32,583 nt of DNA from Candidatus Faecicola pullistercoris (GTDB lineage Bacteria; Bacillota; Clostridia; Christensenellales; CAG-917), in NCBI GenBank assembly GCA_018714105.1, contig DVNW01000017.1, positions 1 through 32,583 on the forward strand, in the 5' to 3' direction. The notes under the pieces were generated by a model. That model worked only from the letters and a program-made list of their open reading frames with translations, ran no database searches and was not told the DNA's origin. The translations under genes and the position numbers were made by a program. Positions 22,318-31,729 of this stretch are shown piece by piece (positions within the stretch are counted from its first letter, which is position 1; the number at the start of each line of letters is the position of its first letter).

Positions 22318-22935
22318 TTATAATCCTTTTAACGCATTTTCGAGTTCAGCAACGGGCTCGGCTTCGCTTTCCTGCGCGGCTTTGGATTCGAGATTGTTTT
22401 TAAGAGTTTTAATTAGCGAGTGAAGTTCGTCTTCGTCCGTTTGCAGCCGTTTGCTTTCTTCCTTGAACTGGCTTTCGGGCCCTCCGGCTCCGGGGGTCAG
22501 TTTTATGCCGAAATCCTTATTCAGTTTGCGTTCGAGTTCGAGAGAGGTCTGCGTTATAACGGCCTCCATGTTAAGCGCGTCCTTTTCGAAACCGTATCGC
22601 TGTTTGAGTACGTCGTACGCTTCCGTCCACTTAGCCTGAAAAAGTTTTAATCTTTCTATTTCCATGGCGTATTGCAATTTGAGTTCGGTTTCGATTTCGT
22701 CGGCTTTTTCTGCCGCTACTATCAGTACGTCCTGAACCGATTGTTCCCGTTCCCGGTAAGAGTCGATAGTCTGTTGTTTTCTGCCTAATTCGTCAACGAG
22801 ACTTTCTATTCTGGCGCGCTGTTCTTCCATACGGGATTCCGCATATTCTTTTTGTCTTTTGACGTACTCGTCCGTGCTGCGCGCCGTATATCCGAAGCCT
22901 TTTTTAAGAACGCCTTCCGTCGTTTTTCTTTTCAT
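22318..22935 (-). CDS. DivIVA-like coiled-coil protein
   Basis: The 205-residue protein has a short N-terminal segment G-F-G-Y-T-A-R-S-T-D-E-Y-V resembling the DivIVA membrane-binding start. A coiled coil (about 25-120) follows that includes S-Y-R-E-R-E-Q-S-V-Q-D-V-L-I-V-A-A-E-K-A-D-E-I, close in pattern to the second DivIVA block. A linker P-G-A-G-G-P-E and another helical stretch come next, and the C-terminus is acidic. DivIVA-type scaffolds bind curved membrane at poles or septa and recruit partners for division, wall growth or chromosome anchoring. AAGGAG lies about 10 nt before the ATG. It may be the last gene of the 24876-22318 transcript or have its own promoter; a TATAAT occurs upstream without a convincing -35. 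Confidence 0.7.
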   Translation of the reverse strand: MKRKTTEGVLKKGFGYTARSTDEYVKRQKEYAESRMEEQRARIESLVDELGRKQQTIDSYREREQSVQDVLIVAAEKADEIETELKLQYAMEIERLKLFQAKWTEAYDVLKQRYGFEKDALNMEAVITQTSLELERKLNKDFGIKLTPGAGGPESQFKEESKRLQTDEDELHSLIKTLKNNLESKAAQESEAEPVAELENALKGL

Positions 22936-23019
22936 ACAGCAATATCTCCTTACCGCTAGATTATATAACGCGCGGGAGATAACTGCCTGACGGTTACGGT
23001 CGAAAAATGCCTTGATTTG

Positions 23020-24021
23020 TCATAAACAGTCGCTTACGTCCACGTTGTATATTTTATCGTCTTTGAGACTGAACTTGATTTTCCTGCAAACGAAAACGCC
23101 GCGCCGCGCAGTTACGTTTTCGGTATAAATTACCTTGCTGAATCCGCTGTCCGAATCCTGACAGCTGAAATCGGTAAACGGGCCTATGAACTCTCTGAGA
23201 GCGAGTATGCGGTCTTTGAGGTCGTCGCTCAGATAAGTTCTGGCCAGGTCGTAATCGTCCGTCTGCATAGCTTCCATAAAAAGGCAGGGGAGCAGGGCAA
23301 GAGGATAAGAAATCAGATGATTATAGCGGTAAGTTTTTTCGCATTCGCAGAAAGCGTCGTTTTCGTAACGGAATTTGCGTGTGATTTCGCGGCCGAGCAT
23401 ATCGGGCTTTTTATCGGTGACGAAAAAACCGTCCTCGGCAAAAGACAGCCCGTCGCAGAGCCTTTCGAATACCGTGCGGTAGAGCCCGTCGTATAGTATT
23501 ATCAAGAGGTATTTCTTGCCCTGCGCGTTGCCCGTTACGGTTATAAGCAGGCCCGCTCCGCTTGCCCGCGAAGCTATTTCGGCGTCGGTAAGCCTGCAGT
23601 TGAGATCTTTGGTGAAAACCTCGCCTTCGCTTTCAATCATGATTCTGGCCGCGCAATCCGTATATACGGTTACGGTGTGCGGCGAATTTCTGTAATAGGC
23701 TTTTTGCTGGGCAAGAGCTACGGGCGAGCGGTAATCGTCTACGGTTTCCGCAACGTATCTTATTTCGTAAAAATCATCGCGGACAACGGCTATAAGACCG
23801 CCGAACAGCCTGATGCCGTTATCTACGGCGATTATGCCGTTTACGGGAAGCAAATGTCTGCCGAAGGGCAAATCGGCGGGCGGCTTGTCCGAAAAAATCC
23901 GTACGTAAAAGAAATCGCCGTCGGCGCCCGTAAGCATTACGGGGGATTGTGACGAAGTATAATATTTTCCGTTTATCACGGCAACGTCGCCGTTTTGTAC
24001 AGTAAAAGAAAAGACCGACAT
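23020..24021 (-). CDS. Hypothetical protein, unrecognised
   Basis: The 333-residue protein has no signal peptide and no membrane segment, so it is probably cytoplasmic. It appears beta-rich in the first 200 residues and helical at about 230-280 (L-A-L-L-P-C-L-F-M-E-A-M, then Y-L-S-D-D-L-K-D-R-I-L-A-L-R-E-F). It returns to beta strands at the end, finishing K-I-Y-N-V-D-V-S-D-C-L. No catalytic motif is recognised. AAGAGGTG fits the ATG at 24021. The gene lies 54 nt behind a lipoprotein gene on the same strand, and its start codon is buried in a 12-bp hairpin (24010-24054). I cannot assign a function. Confidence 0.7.
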   Translation of the reverse strand: MSVFSFTVQNGDVAVINGKYYTSSQSPVMLTGADGDFFYVRIFSDKPPADLPFGRHLLPVNGIIAVDNGIRLFGGLIAVVRDDFYEIRYVAETVDDYRSPVALAQQKAYYRNSPHTVTVYTDCAARIMIESEGEVFTKDLNCRLTDAEIASRASGAGLLITVTGNAQGKKYLLIILYDGLYRTVFERLCDGLSFAEDGFFVTDKKPDMLGREITRKFRYENDAFCECEKTYRYNHLISYPLALLPCLFMEAMQTDDYDLARTYLSDDLKDRILALREFIGPFTDFSCQDSDSGFSKVIYTENVTARRGVFVCRKIKFSLKDDKIYNVDVSDCL

Positions 24022-24054
24022 CGTTTCACCTCTTTAAAGGTTATGCCGGTCTTT
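24010..24054 (-). promoter_or_regulatory. 12-bp hairpin holding the start codon of the 24021 gene, RBS in loop
   Basis: In the minus-strand RNA, bases 24054-24043 (AAAGACCGGCAT) pair with 24021-24010 (ATGTCGGTCTTT) in 12 consecutive pairs, one of them G-U. The second arm is the first four codons of the 23020-24021 gene. The 21-nt loop contains its AAGAGGTG ribosome-binding site. A T-rich run (TTCTTTTA) follows the second arm, so the same element could act as an intrinsic terminator for the upstream lipoprotein gene. Sequence and pairing are certain; the regulatory role is inferred. Confidence 0.6.
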
Positions 24055-24075
24055 TAAAAAATATAAGCGGTTTTA

Positions 24076-24876
24076 TTATTTTGTGAGGGAAATGTTTTTA
24101 AGCGTGTACGTTACGTCGCCTTCCACGAATTTCACAAGCGCGTTAATAACGCTTTTGCCATCCACGGTAAATGCGGTGCTCGCGTAAAAAGTGGTGAACG
24201 GCGAACCTGTCAGCTTTTCGTCGCGTGATACCGTCATGGAGTAGCAGGCGACAGGCGTTTCGGAATAAGGACAGCTTACCTGCACCGAAGCTCCCGCCGC
24301 GCATTTAAGAGCGACAGCCTGTTTCTCGGCGGGTATCATGGCTTTGTAGGTAAAGTTTGCGCTGCCCGTAGCGCGCATAAGGATGTAAATCTGACTGTTG
24401 TCGTAGTAAGGAGTGGAAAGTTTAACGTCCGTAAAATCCTCTCCGCCGTCAGAGAATCTGGCAACGCCGTCCTTATAGTTTACCGTGGTAACCGTAGTAA
24501 CTCCGTTGCGAGTAACGCTGCGAGCGGACAGGACGGGCGTAAGGTTCTGACTTTGGTTTATCGCGCCGAACAACAGCTCTTCACGAATCACGGTGTCGCC
24601 TATTTCGAGACGGCTTTCGTAATAATGTCCGCTGGCCTTTTGAAGCTTGATGCCGCCGATTTCGACGTCGGTGCTTCTGATTATGCTTATTTCGGCGGTA
24701 AACGTGCCTTTTTCGTCCGAGTCGGCTACCGTTACGTCATACTCGAACCTTTCATAATCCTTCCATACGGCGCTCACGGTGGTGTAGAAGGGCTGATTGT
24801 TGCAGGCCGTAAACGACGCCGCGGTAAGAGTAAGCGTTAAAACCAGAATTATTGCGGTAAAGACTTTTCTTTTCAT
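24076..24876 (-). CDS. Secreted lipoprotein of unknown function
   Basis: The 266-residue precursor has a basic start M-K-R-K, a hydrophobic stretch (about 8-22) and the lipobox S-F-T-A-C, so it should be cleaved before Cys25, lipidated and anchored on the outside of the membrane. The mature part is Thr/Val/Ser-rich and beta-stranded, with many alternating strands and only a few lysine/tyrosine-rich turns. I do not recognise the domain; no enzyme motif is seen. CGAGGT supports the ATG and a good promoter lies at 24904-24932. It probably forms an operon with the 23020-24021 gene. Confidence 0.75.
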   Translation of the reverse strand: MKRKVFTAIILVLTLTLTAASFTACNNQPFYTTVSAVWKDYERFEYDVTVADSDEKGTFTAEISIIRSTDVEIGGIKLQKASGHYYESRLEIGDTVIREELLFGAINQSQNLTPVLSARSVTRNGVTTVTTVNYKDGVARFSDGGEDFTDVKLSTPYYDNSQIYILMRATGSANFTYKAMIPAEKQAVALKCAAGASVQVSCPYSETPVACYSMTVSRDEKLTGSPFTTFYASTAFTVDGKSVINALVKFVEGDVTYTLKNISLTK

Positions 24877-24903
24877 ACTATACCTCGGTAACAGTCTTTG
24901 CTT

Positions 24904-24932
24904 ATTATAACAAATAGCTTGATATTTATCAA
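24904..24932 (-). promoter_or_regulatory. Promoter of lipoprotein operon
   Basis: On the minus strand TTGATA (24932-24927) and a perfect TATAAT (24909-24904) are 17 nt apart, with the -10 box about 27 nt before the start codon. Confidence 0.65.
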
Positions 24933-24971
24933 TTATTTACCGACGTATTTTATTTATTTGACCGACTATAA

Positions 24972-25000
24972 TTGATTTTAGTTCGTTTTACTGCTAAAAT
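24972..25000 (+). promoter_or_regulatory. Promoter of addBA
   Basis: TTGATT (24972-24977) and TAAAAT (24995-25000) are 17 nt apart, and GAGGAG with the ATG at 25022 follows closely. Confidence 0.55.
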
Positions 25001-25021
25001 ATTTATTGACGAGGAGAAAAC

Positions 25022-28000
25022 ATGTCTTATAATCTCATCCTTTCCGAGACTTTCGACGGAGCTTACAAAGGACTTACCGAAAAACTCAAAGCCAATCTCG
25101 CGGCAAACCCCATACAAAGTCATTACGTGATAGTACCCGACAAGTTTTCGCTTACGCTGGAAAAGCGTATTCTGTCGGATTTGGGGCTGAGGGGCTCGGT
25201 GTCGGTGAGAGTAATGTCGTTTACGCGTATGGCGGCTTATTTCCTTAAAGGCAAGATTAAAGCCTGTCTGACGCCCGAAGGCGCGGTTATGCTTTTGCAG
25301 AAGGTGATAAGCGAGAACAAAGCGTCGCTTAAAAGGTATGCCGGGGCGGCGGAAACGGCAGGTTTTGCGGGAGAAATGTATGCCGCCATTACGGCGTTCA
25401 GAAACAGCGGCGTATCTCCCGAGCGGCTTAAAGCCGCGCATGACAGGATTCCGGGCGGAAAGCTGAAAGCCAAAATAGCGGATATCGGACTTCTATACAC
25501 GGGGTATCTTGAAGCCTTGCAGGACAGGCACAGCGACAGTTCCACGCGTCTGGAAGCGTTTGCCGCAACCATCGGAAATTTACAGGAAATAGTTACGGCA
25601 AACATATACGTTACCGATTTTTACATGTTTACCGCCCCGCAGTACGCCATATTGAGGGAGCTGCTGCTGCACGCCGCTTCGCTGAACGTGGCCATTGTAA
25701 GCGGGGAGGGAGAAAACTCTCGCATTTATCCATCGCATACTCTGCTTAAACTCAACAATTTAGGTAAAGAAGAAGGCATTGTGCCTGACCGCACGGTAGT
25801 TCCTTCCGAAGCGGGCGAGCCCTTTTTACATATCGCGCGCAATCTTTACGCGTACGGAAAGGTAAACGCGGCGGAGTGCGGCGACAAAATCAGGATTTTC
25901 CGTGCGGATAACCCATATGCCGAAGTGGAGGACGCGGGTGAAAGAATCAGGTATCTGATAACCGAAAAAGGCGTGCGCTTCAAAGATATCGCCGTTGTCG
26001 CCGGGAATATCGACAGCTATGCGCCCGTTATAGAAAAGGTATTTGCAAGGTTCAATATCCCTTATTTTCTCGACCTGAAAAAACCTTTGTCGGGGCAGGC
26101 GGGAATAAGGTTTATACTTTCTCTGCTCAGGGCGGCGCAGACCTCGGAAACCGACGACGTGTTCGAGTTTTGCCGTAATCCCGTGTTCACCGAAGTGTCG
26201 GGGATAAGCCGCGCGGATATCGACGCAGCCGAGAACTTCTGCTTAAAACGCAATATAAAGTATTTTTCGGGCGACGTGCCGTCGGGCGCGGAAGACGGTA
26301 AAACGCGTGAAACTCTGAGCGCGATAACCGCGTTTATTCCCAAAATCGCGAAAAGCGGGACGGCTTCCTATTATACCTCGAAAGCGGAAGGCATTCTGGA
26401 ACGGCTCGGCTTCGAGTCGGTTATGGAAAAAATCGCGCGGGCGCAACGCGATTCGGGCGACGGAGATATTGCAAAATGCACCGTTCAGCTGTACGGTTAT
26501 ATCGTATCCGTTCTGGAAGAAATCGACAAAACGCTGGGCGACATGAAAGTGACGTTTGCCGAATTTACCGATATATTTGCCGGCATGACCGATAAAATAA
26601 AGATAGCCATTACCCCGCTTTATATAGACTGCGTATTCGTGGGGGAAACGAGCGAAAGCCGTTACGACGACGTAAAATACATGTTCGTTATAGGCGCGAC
26701 GGAAGGAAACATACCCGCCGAAGGGGGCGACGCCGCCGTCATATCTGCCGCCGACAGGGAAAATCTCGAAAAGGCCGACGTTTTATTGTATCCTTCAAGG
26801 TTGCAAGCCTGTCGCAACGAATGGTTTTACATAACGCAGTTGCTTGCCAGACCGTCCGAAGGACTGTACGTATACTACCCCGAAAAGACTTTCGAAAACG
26901 ATTGCCGCCCCTCAAACATAATAATGCAGCTGAAAGATATGTTTGTCAGAGACGGCAAACCCGTCGCGGAAGAAAAGATTGCCGACGATAAAATAGCGCT
27001 TTGTCTTCGCGCAGGCGATACTGACGGAGCCGTAAGGATACTGGCTACAAGGGAAAACGCCTTTTATACCTTGCTTTCAAGGGCGGTAAACGAAAAACCC
27101 GACGCAAAAAGCAAGCCGTTTTACGACGTCGCGTACACATTGCTTGACAGCGAGGGTAAAAATAAAATCGCAAGATACGCCGTGGCGGAAGAACTGCCTT
27201 ACATAGCCGAGGCCGACAAGCTGTTTTTCAGAGGGCGGACTTCGGTAAGTCAGATGGAGTGTTATTTCGCGTGTCCGTATAAGCATTTTTTAAGATACGG
27301 CCTCAGACTTTTGAAAAGAGAGGAAGGCGAGGTCAGAAATACGCTGGCCGGAAGCTTCGTGCATGCCGTACTTGAAAAGTATTTCAATCTGTTTATTTCG
27401 GGGGAGCTGAGCTTTGAAACCGTCGGTTCGCAGGAGATAAAAATAGCGGTGGAAAAAGCGGCTGAGGAGGTTGTCGGCGAAGACGAATTCAGAGTGTTTT
27501 CGGCAAGCGGAAAAAATGCTTCTACGTACCGCCGTCTCGTAAAAGAGTGCGTATACGTGTGCGAGGCTCTTACCTCTTTGCAGCAGAATTCGCAGTACAG
27601 ACCGTACAGGCTTGAAGCGGGCTTCGGCGACGGAGCCGAGTATCCGCCCGTCCCCGTGAAAACGGCTGACCGTACTCTGAAACTTAAAGGGTATATCGAC
27701 CGTATCGATACCTGCGGCGACCGCTTTTACATCATAGATTATAAAAGTTACAATAAGGATTTAGAGGTAAGAGACGTCTATTGCGGCAGGGCCGTGCAGC
27801 TTGTCGCGTATATGTATGCGCTGGCGGCGGCCGAGGGCAGAAAACCGTCGGGCGTATTTTATCTGCCCGTGACTTCGGGCTACTTTAAAACCCAATCTCC
27901 TTTCAAAATGCACGGTTTTGTCACCGAAAACGCCGACGAAGCCGTCAAACTCGATAAAAACGTAGCCGTTACGGGAACAAGCGAACTGTTTCCCGTAAGC

Positions 28001-28267
28001 GCCGACCTGAAAAAAGGCGTTGCAATCAAAAACCTTAAAAACGTTTTTTCCGACGAGCAATTTGAAAATATCGGCGTATACGTCATAAAGCTTATAGGGC
28101 AGGCCGCCGACGAAATAGAGAGCGGCTATATCAATCCGTCGCCGCTGAGCGACAGTTGCGAGCTATGCGATTACGCCAAAATATGCGCTTACAAAAACGT
28201 GTGCGTGAAACGCGAGCCGGGGCTGGGCGTTAAAAAGGAATTTTTCGGGGGTGGTAAAAATGGCTGA
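25022..28267 (+). CDS. addB: AddB, helicase-exonuclease subunit
   Basis: AddB (1081 residues) pairs with AddA to resect double-strand breaks and load RecA after Chi recognition. The C-terminal RecB-like nuclease is evident: Y-I-D-R-I-D, then I-I-D-Y-K-S (904-909) with catalytic Asp906 and Lys908, and Q-L-V-A-Y-M-Y-A-L. The iron-sulfur cysteines fit the AddB pattern: Cys751 (in A-C-P-Y) and Cys1046, Cys1049 and Cys1055. The N-terminal half has the inactive helicase-like domains, including V-I-V-P-D-K-F-S-L-T. The Walker A motif present at the N-terminus of Bacillus AddB is not visible here (S-E-T-F-D-G-A-Y instead), as in RexB-like variants. It overlaps addA by 8 nt. Confidence 0.9.
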   Translation: MSYNLILSETFDGAYKGLTEKLKANLAANPIQSHYVIVPDKFSLTLEKRILSDLGLRGSVSVRVMSFTRMAAYFLKGKIKACLTPEGAVMLLQKVISENKASLKRYAGAAETAGFAGEMYAAITAFRNSGVSPERLKAAHDRIPGGKLKAKIADIGLLYTGYLEALQDRHSDSSTRLEAFAATIGNLQEIVTANIYVTDFYMFTAPQYAILRELLLHAASLNVAIVSGEGENSRIYPSHTLLKLNNLGKEEGIVPDRTVVPSEAGEPFLHIARNLYAYGKVNAAECGDKIRIFRADNPYAEVEDAGERIRYLITEKGVRFKDIAVVAGNIDSYAPVIEKVFARFNIPYFLDLKKPLSGQAGIRFILSLLRAAQTSETDDVFEFCRNPVFTEVSGISRADIDAAENFCLKRNIKYFSGDVPSGAEDGKTRETLSAITAFIPKIAKSGTASYYTSKAEGILERLGFESVMEKIARAQRDSGDGDIAKCTVQLYGYIVSVLEEIDKTLGDMKVTFAEFTDIFAGMTDKIKIAITPLYIDCVFVGETSESRYDDVKYMFVIGATEGNIPAEGGDAAVISAADRENLEKADVLLYPSRLQACRNEWFYITQLLARPSEGLYVYYPEKTFENDCRPSNIIMQLKDMFVRDGKPVAEEKIADDKIALCLRAGDTDGAVRILATRENAFYTLLSRAVNEKPDAKSKPFYDVAYTLLDSEGKNKIARYAVAEELPYIAEADKLFFRGRTSVSQMECYFACPYKHFLRYGLRLLKREEGEVRNTLAGSFVHAVLEKYFNLFISGELSFETVGSQEIKIAVEKAAEEVVGEDEFRVFSASGKNASTYRRLVKECVYVCEALTSLQQNSQYRPYRLEAGFGDGAEYPPVPVKTADRTLKLKGYIDRIDTCGDRFYIIDYKSYNKDLEVRDVYCGRAVQLVAYMYALAAAEGRKPSGVFYLPVTSGYFKTQSPFKMHGFVTENADEAVKLDKNVAVTGTSELFPVSADLKKGVAIKNLKNVFSDEQFENIGVYVIKLIGQAADEIESGYINPSPLSDSCELCDYAKICAYKNVCVKREPGLGVKKEFFGGGKNG

Positions 28268-31200
28268 AACTAAATGGACTGACGACCAGAACAACGCTTT
28301 GAACTGCGAGGGAAACGTCATACTGTCCGCATCCGCCGGAAGCGGCAAAACCACCGTAATGCTGCAACGCTTCGTGAGCAGGCTGAACGCAGCCGACGTC
28401 AAGGATATGGTTGTCATAACTTTCAACAATTCCGTTGCCGTCGAACTGAAACACAAAATTACCCAAAAACTTTACGAACTAATAAAGGAAGAAACAGATT
28501 CGGAAAAGAGAGATGCGCTTAGGCGTCAGATAGACAATTTGCCCGACGCCGTTATTTCCACTATACACGGATTCTGTCATTCGCTTTTAAAAACGGATTT
28601 CGAGCAGGTCGGGCTGGATCCGTCTTTTACCGTGGTCGACGAGAAGCAGGCCGACGATTTGCGGGCAAAGGCCTTGCGAAAGGTGTTCGACAGATATTAC
28701 GACAGCGGCGACGACGCTTTTTTACAGCTGTCCGAGATTTTCGCAAAGCCATCCGACGAAGGCGGACTAAGCGACGTAATACTTAAAATAGCTCAGTATG
28801 CGCTTAACAGACCGCAGCCGGAAGAGTTTCTCGAACAGGCAAAGGCAAAATGCCGAGTTCCATTTGAAAACAGTGAGGCGGCACGGTATATTACGGATTA
28901 TTTCGCAAAGCGGTTCAAGGCTTTGGGAGACCTTGCCGATTCCCGTCGGTTTGTTTTGGGAAGAAGTTTGCCCGACTCTTTCAAAAGCGTGCTGTCGCAT
29001 ATATCCGCAACGGGTAAACGCGCCGCAAAAGCAAGGAATATCGACGATATTTTCCGTATAGTTTCCGAGGAGGACAGGCCTGCCGTAAGACTTTACGCAA
29101 AAGAGGCCGACAAAGGCGCTTACGAATTCGTAAAAGAACTCAGAGACAGCTTCAACAAAGCGGTAAAAGAAGCGGAAAAATACATTCCGGATCCCGACGC
29201 GCTGCGCGCCGATTACGGCCGCAACGCGGAAGTTGCGGAAAAACTTGCCGAAGTGACCTCGGCTTATCTGAAAGAGTATTCCGAAAGAAAAAAACAGCTT
29301 AACTCTCTTGATTTCAACGATCTGGAACACTTTGCTCTGCGCCTGCTTTCGGACAAAAAGCGCGCAAAAGAAATTTCCGAGAGATTTTCCTATATTTTTA
29401 TAGACGAATATCAGGACGTCAACTATACGCAGGAAGCCATACTTTCGGCGGTAATTTCTTCCGACAACGCATTTATGGTGGGCGACGTAAAGCAGAGCAT
29501 ATACGGTTTTCGGCTTACCGAGCCCGAAATATTCATAAACAGGTTTAACAGATACAGGTCGGAAAACAGCGGACACGCTCTTCCGCTGAACGACAATTTC
29601 AGAAGCGCGCCCGAAATTCTCGACTTCGTAAACAAGATTTTCTGCGAAATCATGACGAAGGATACGTGCGACGTGGATTACAAAAACGATGCGGCTTTCA
29701 TACTGCGTAATAAAGACGGACTCTCCGCGGGGAAAGCGACAGTGTACGTGATATCCGAGCCCGACGAGAAAAAAGAGGTAAGGGAGGCCGAGCCTCTTTA
29801 CAGCGTAAAGAACGACGACTTTTCTAGCGAAGAAAGCGAAGACGCGTGCGGTGCGTTCATAGCCGATCTGATCGAGGAAACCGTAAAAGGCAAAGAAGGG
29901 TTCAGATACGGTGACATAGCCTTGCTGTACCGCTCCTCCGGCGAAAAGGTGAAACGGATAATCCGAACGCTGGGCGGCAGGGGGATACCCGTGTCGGGAG
30001 CGGCTTTTGCCGACGAGAAAAACGACAGGGAAATAAACGAAATCAATAACCTTATCAAAGTTATCGACAATCCCGCTCAGGATATACCGTTGGCAGGTTT
30101 TCTCACGGGCTTTTTCGGCGGGCTCACCGCCCGGGAGGCGGCCGATATACGAATGTATGCGGGCGGAGAAAAGACGGATTTTTATACTGCTTGTTTAAAG
30201 ACGGCCCAAAGCGGCACTCTGTTGGGCGAAAAAGTCGGACGTATACTTAAAAATCTCGATGATTGGCGCATAAAAGCAGGTTATACCGACGTTTTTGACT
30301 TTATAAACGGCCTGATTGCCAAAACGGGTTACGACGCATACATTTTAAAAGGGCATAACGGCATGGCGGCCCTTAACGCCCTTAACGCCTATCTTGCCAT
30401 GATAAGAGGGAAGGATTTCGCCTCAACCCCGCGTAAATTCGCAAGATACGCCGAAAGCCTTTCCGACAAGGATTTTCCCGTGCCCGAGCTGGCAGGTGAA
30501 AACGCGGTAAAGGCGGTTACAGTTCATAAGAGCAAAGGCCTGGAATATCCCGTGGTAATTTACGTCGCCGACGATCGGTTCAATTTCAGAAACTCGTATT
30601 CTGACGTGGTTATCCACGGAGACATAGGTATCGGGGTAAGAAATTATTTTCCGGATACGCGAAAAGTAGCAGATTCGGTTCAGTACCTGGCCGCCGCGCT
30701 TTACGAAAAGGAAAAGACGGTCAAAGAGGAAATGCGCCTGCTTTACGTTGCTCTTACGCGGGCTCAAAGCAGACTTGCGGTAGTTTGTAAAGCGAGAGGG
30801 GCGGGCTCCGCTGCGCCCGAAAACTGGGCTTTGCCGTCGCTGCTGGCCAAATCCTGCGCGGATTTTCTGTACGACGCTTATTTTAACTGTCCGTCTTTAA
30901 GAGACTCGTTTGCTTTTCTGACCTACGGAGGGCGCAAAGCGGTTAAGCCCGTGAGAGGCATAAACGTATTCGCGACAGATATAAACAGAGAGGGCGAACT
31001 CGTAAATAAAATAAATAATATATATAATTATGAATATCCATATTATAACGCTACCCGCACCGAGCAGAAATTTACGGTAACGGCTCTTAACGACGCCGAT
31101 CTTTCCGCCGAGCGATTTGCGTCGGCCGTCAATATATCTGGGGACGACCCGAGGGCCGAAGGTATAGCGTATCACACCGTCATGGAAAACATAGATCCGG

Positions 31201-31634
31201 GGCTTACAGACGAAAAGCAGGTTGCGGATGCCGTAAAAAACATGGCGGACGCCGGGTTGCTCAGCCGCAAAGAGGCGGAAACGGTAGACGCGGCAAAGAT
31301 TTTCAGATGCATATCCTGCGATCTGATGCAATACGCCGCGCAAAACAGGAGATTTACCGAACTTCCGTTTATGCTTAATCTGCCCGCAAACGAACTGTTT
31401 GATACTTCGGTTACCGATAAAATACTGATACAGGGCACGATAGACTTGCTTATTATGGGCGAAAAAAATATCATAGTAGATTTCAAAAATTCTTCCAAAA
31501 CGGGCAAAGATTTAATAAATTCGTACAAAAAGCAGCTTTATTATTACAAAATGGCGGTTGAAACATCGTTTGGTGTTAAAATAGACGATTTGGTCATCCA
31601 TTCGTTCAAAGACGGCAATATATATTATCTGTAA
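28260..31634 (+). CDS. addA: AddA, UvrD-type helicase and nuclease subunit
   Basis: The start is set at the ATG 28260 after GGGGGTGG; a GTG at 28251 is less likely. The 1124 residues carry motif I S-A-S-A-G-S-G-K-T (23-31), and motif II I-D-E-Y-Q-D (381-386). G-D-V-K-Q-S-I-Y-G-F-R follows in motif III, then V-T-V-H-K-S-K-G-L-E-Y-P and L-L-Y-V-A-L-T-R-A-Q-S. The C-terminal nuclease has G-T-I-D (1059-1062) and V-D-F-K (1073-1076) with Q-L-Y-Y-Y at the end. AddA is the 3'-5' motor and cuts one strand; AddB cuts the other. It overlaps addB and would be translated by coupling. Only a weak terminator-like GCAA/TTGC hairpin with seven T follows (31653-31672). Confidence 0.95.
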   Translation: MAETKWTDDQNNALNCEGNVILSASAGSGKTTVMLQRFVSRLNAADVKDMVVITFNNSVAVELKHKITQKLYELIKEETDSEKRDALRRQIDNLPDAVISTIHGFCHSLLKTDFEQVGLDPSFTVVDEKQADDLRAKALRKVFDRYYDSGDDAFLQLSEIFAKPSDEGGLSDVILKIAQYALNRPQPEEFLEQAKAKCRVPFENSEAARYITDYFAKRFKALGDLADSRRFVLGRSLPDSFKSVLSHISATGKRAAKARNIDDIFRIVSEEDRPAVRLYAKEADKGAYEFVKELRDSFNKAVKEAEKYIPDPDALRADYGRNAEVAEKLAEVTSAYLKEYSERKKQLNSLDFNDLEHFALRLLSDKKRAKEISERFSYIFIDEYQDVNYTQEAILSAVISSDNAFMVGDVKQSIYGFRLTEPEIFINRFNRYRSENSGHALPLNDNFRSAPEILDFVNKIFCEIMTKDTCDVDYKNDAAFILRNKDGLSAGKATVYVISEPDEKKEVREAEPLYSVKNDDFSSEESEDACGAFIADLIEETVKGKEGFRYGDIALLYRSSGEKVKRIIRTLGGRGIPVSGAAFADEKNDREINEINNLIKVIDNPAQDIPLAGFLTGFFGGLTAREAADIRMYAGGEKTDFYTACLKTAQSGTLLGEKVGRILKNLDDWRIKAGYTDVFDFINGLIAKTGYDAYILKGHNGMAALNALNAYLAMIRGKDFASTPRKFARYAESLSDKDFPVPELAGENAVKAVTVHKSKGLEYPVVIYVADDRFNFRNSYSDVVIHGDIGIGVRNYFPDTRKVADSVQYLAAALYEKEKTVKEEMRLLYVALTRAQSRLAVVCKARGAGSAAPENWALPSLLAKSCADFLYDAYFNCPSLRDSFAFLTYGGRKAVKPVRGINVFATDINREGELVNKINNIYNYEYPYYNATRTEQKFTVTALNDADLSAERFASAVNISGDDPRAEGIAYHTVMENIDPGLTDEKQVADAVKNMADAGLLSRKEAETVDAAKIFRCISCDLMQYAAQNRRFTELPFMLNLPANELFDTSVTDKILIQGTIDLLIMGEKNIIVDFKNSSKTGKDLINSYKKQLYYYKMAVETSFGVKIDDLVIHSFKDGNIYYL

Positions 31635-31661
31635 AAAATATAAATAATCCGCGCAATTAGT

Positions 31662-31690
31662 TTGCTTTTTTTATTCTTTATTGTTATAAT
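31662..31690 (+). promoter_or_regulatory. Promoter for 31730 gene
   Basis: TTGCTT (31662-31667) and a perfect TATAAT (31685-31690) are 17 nt apart, overlapping the T-run behind addA. GGGAGGAG and the ATG at 31730 follow. Confidence 0.6.
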
Positions 31691-31729
31691 ATTTTCGTAA
31701 TCAATCCGTATACGGGAGGAGTTATTGTT

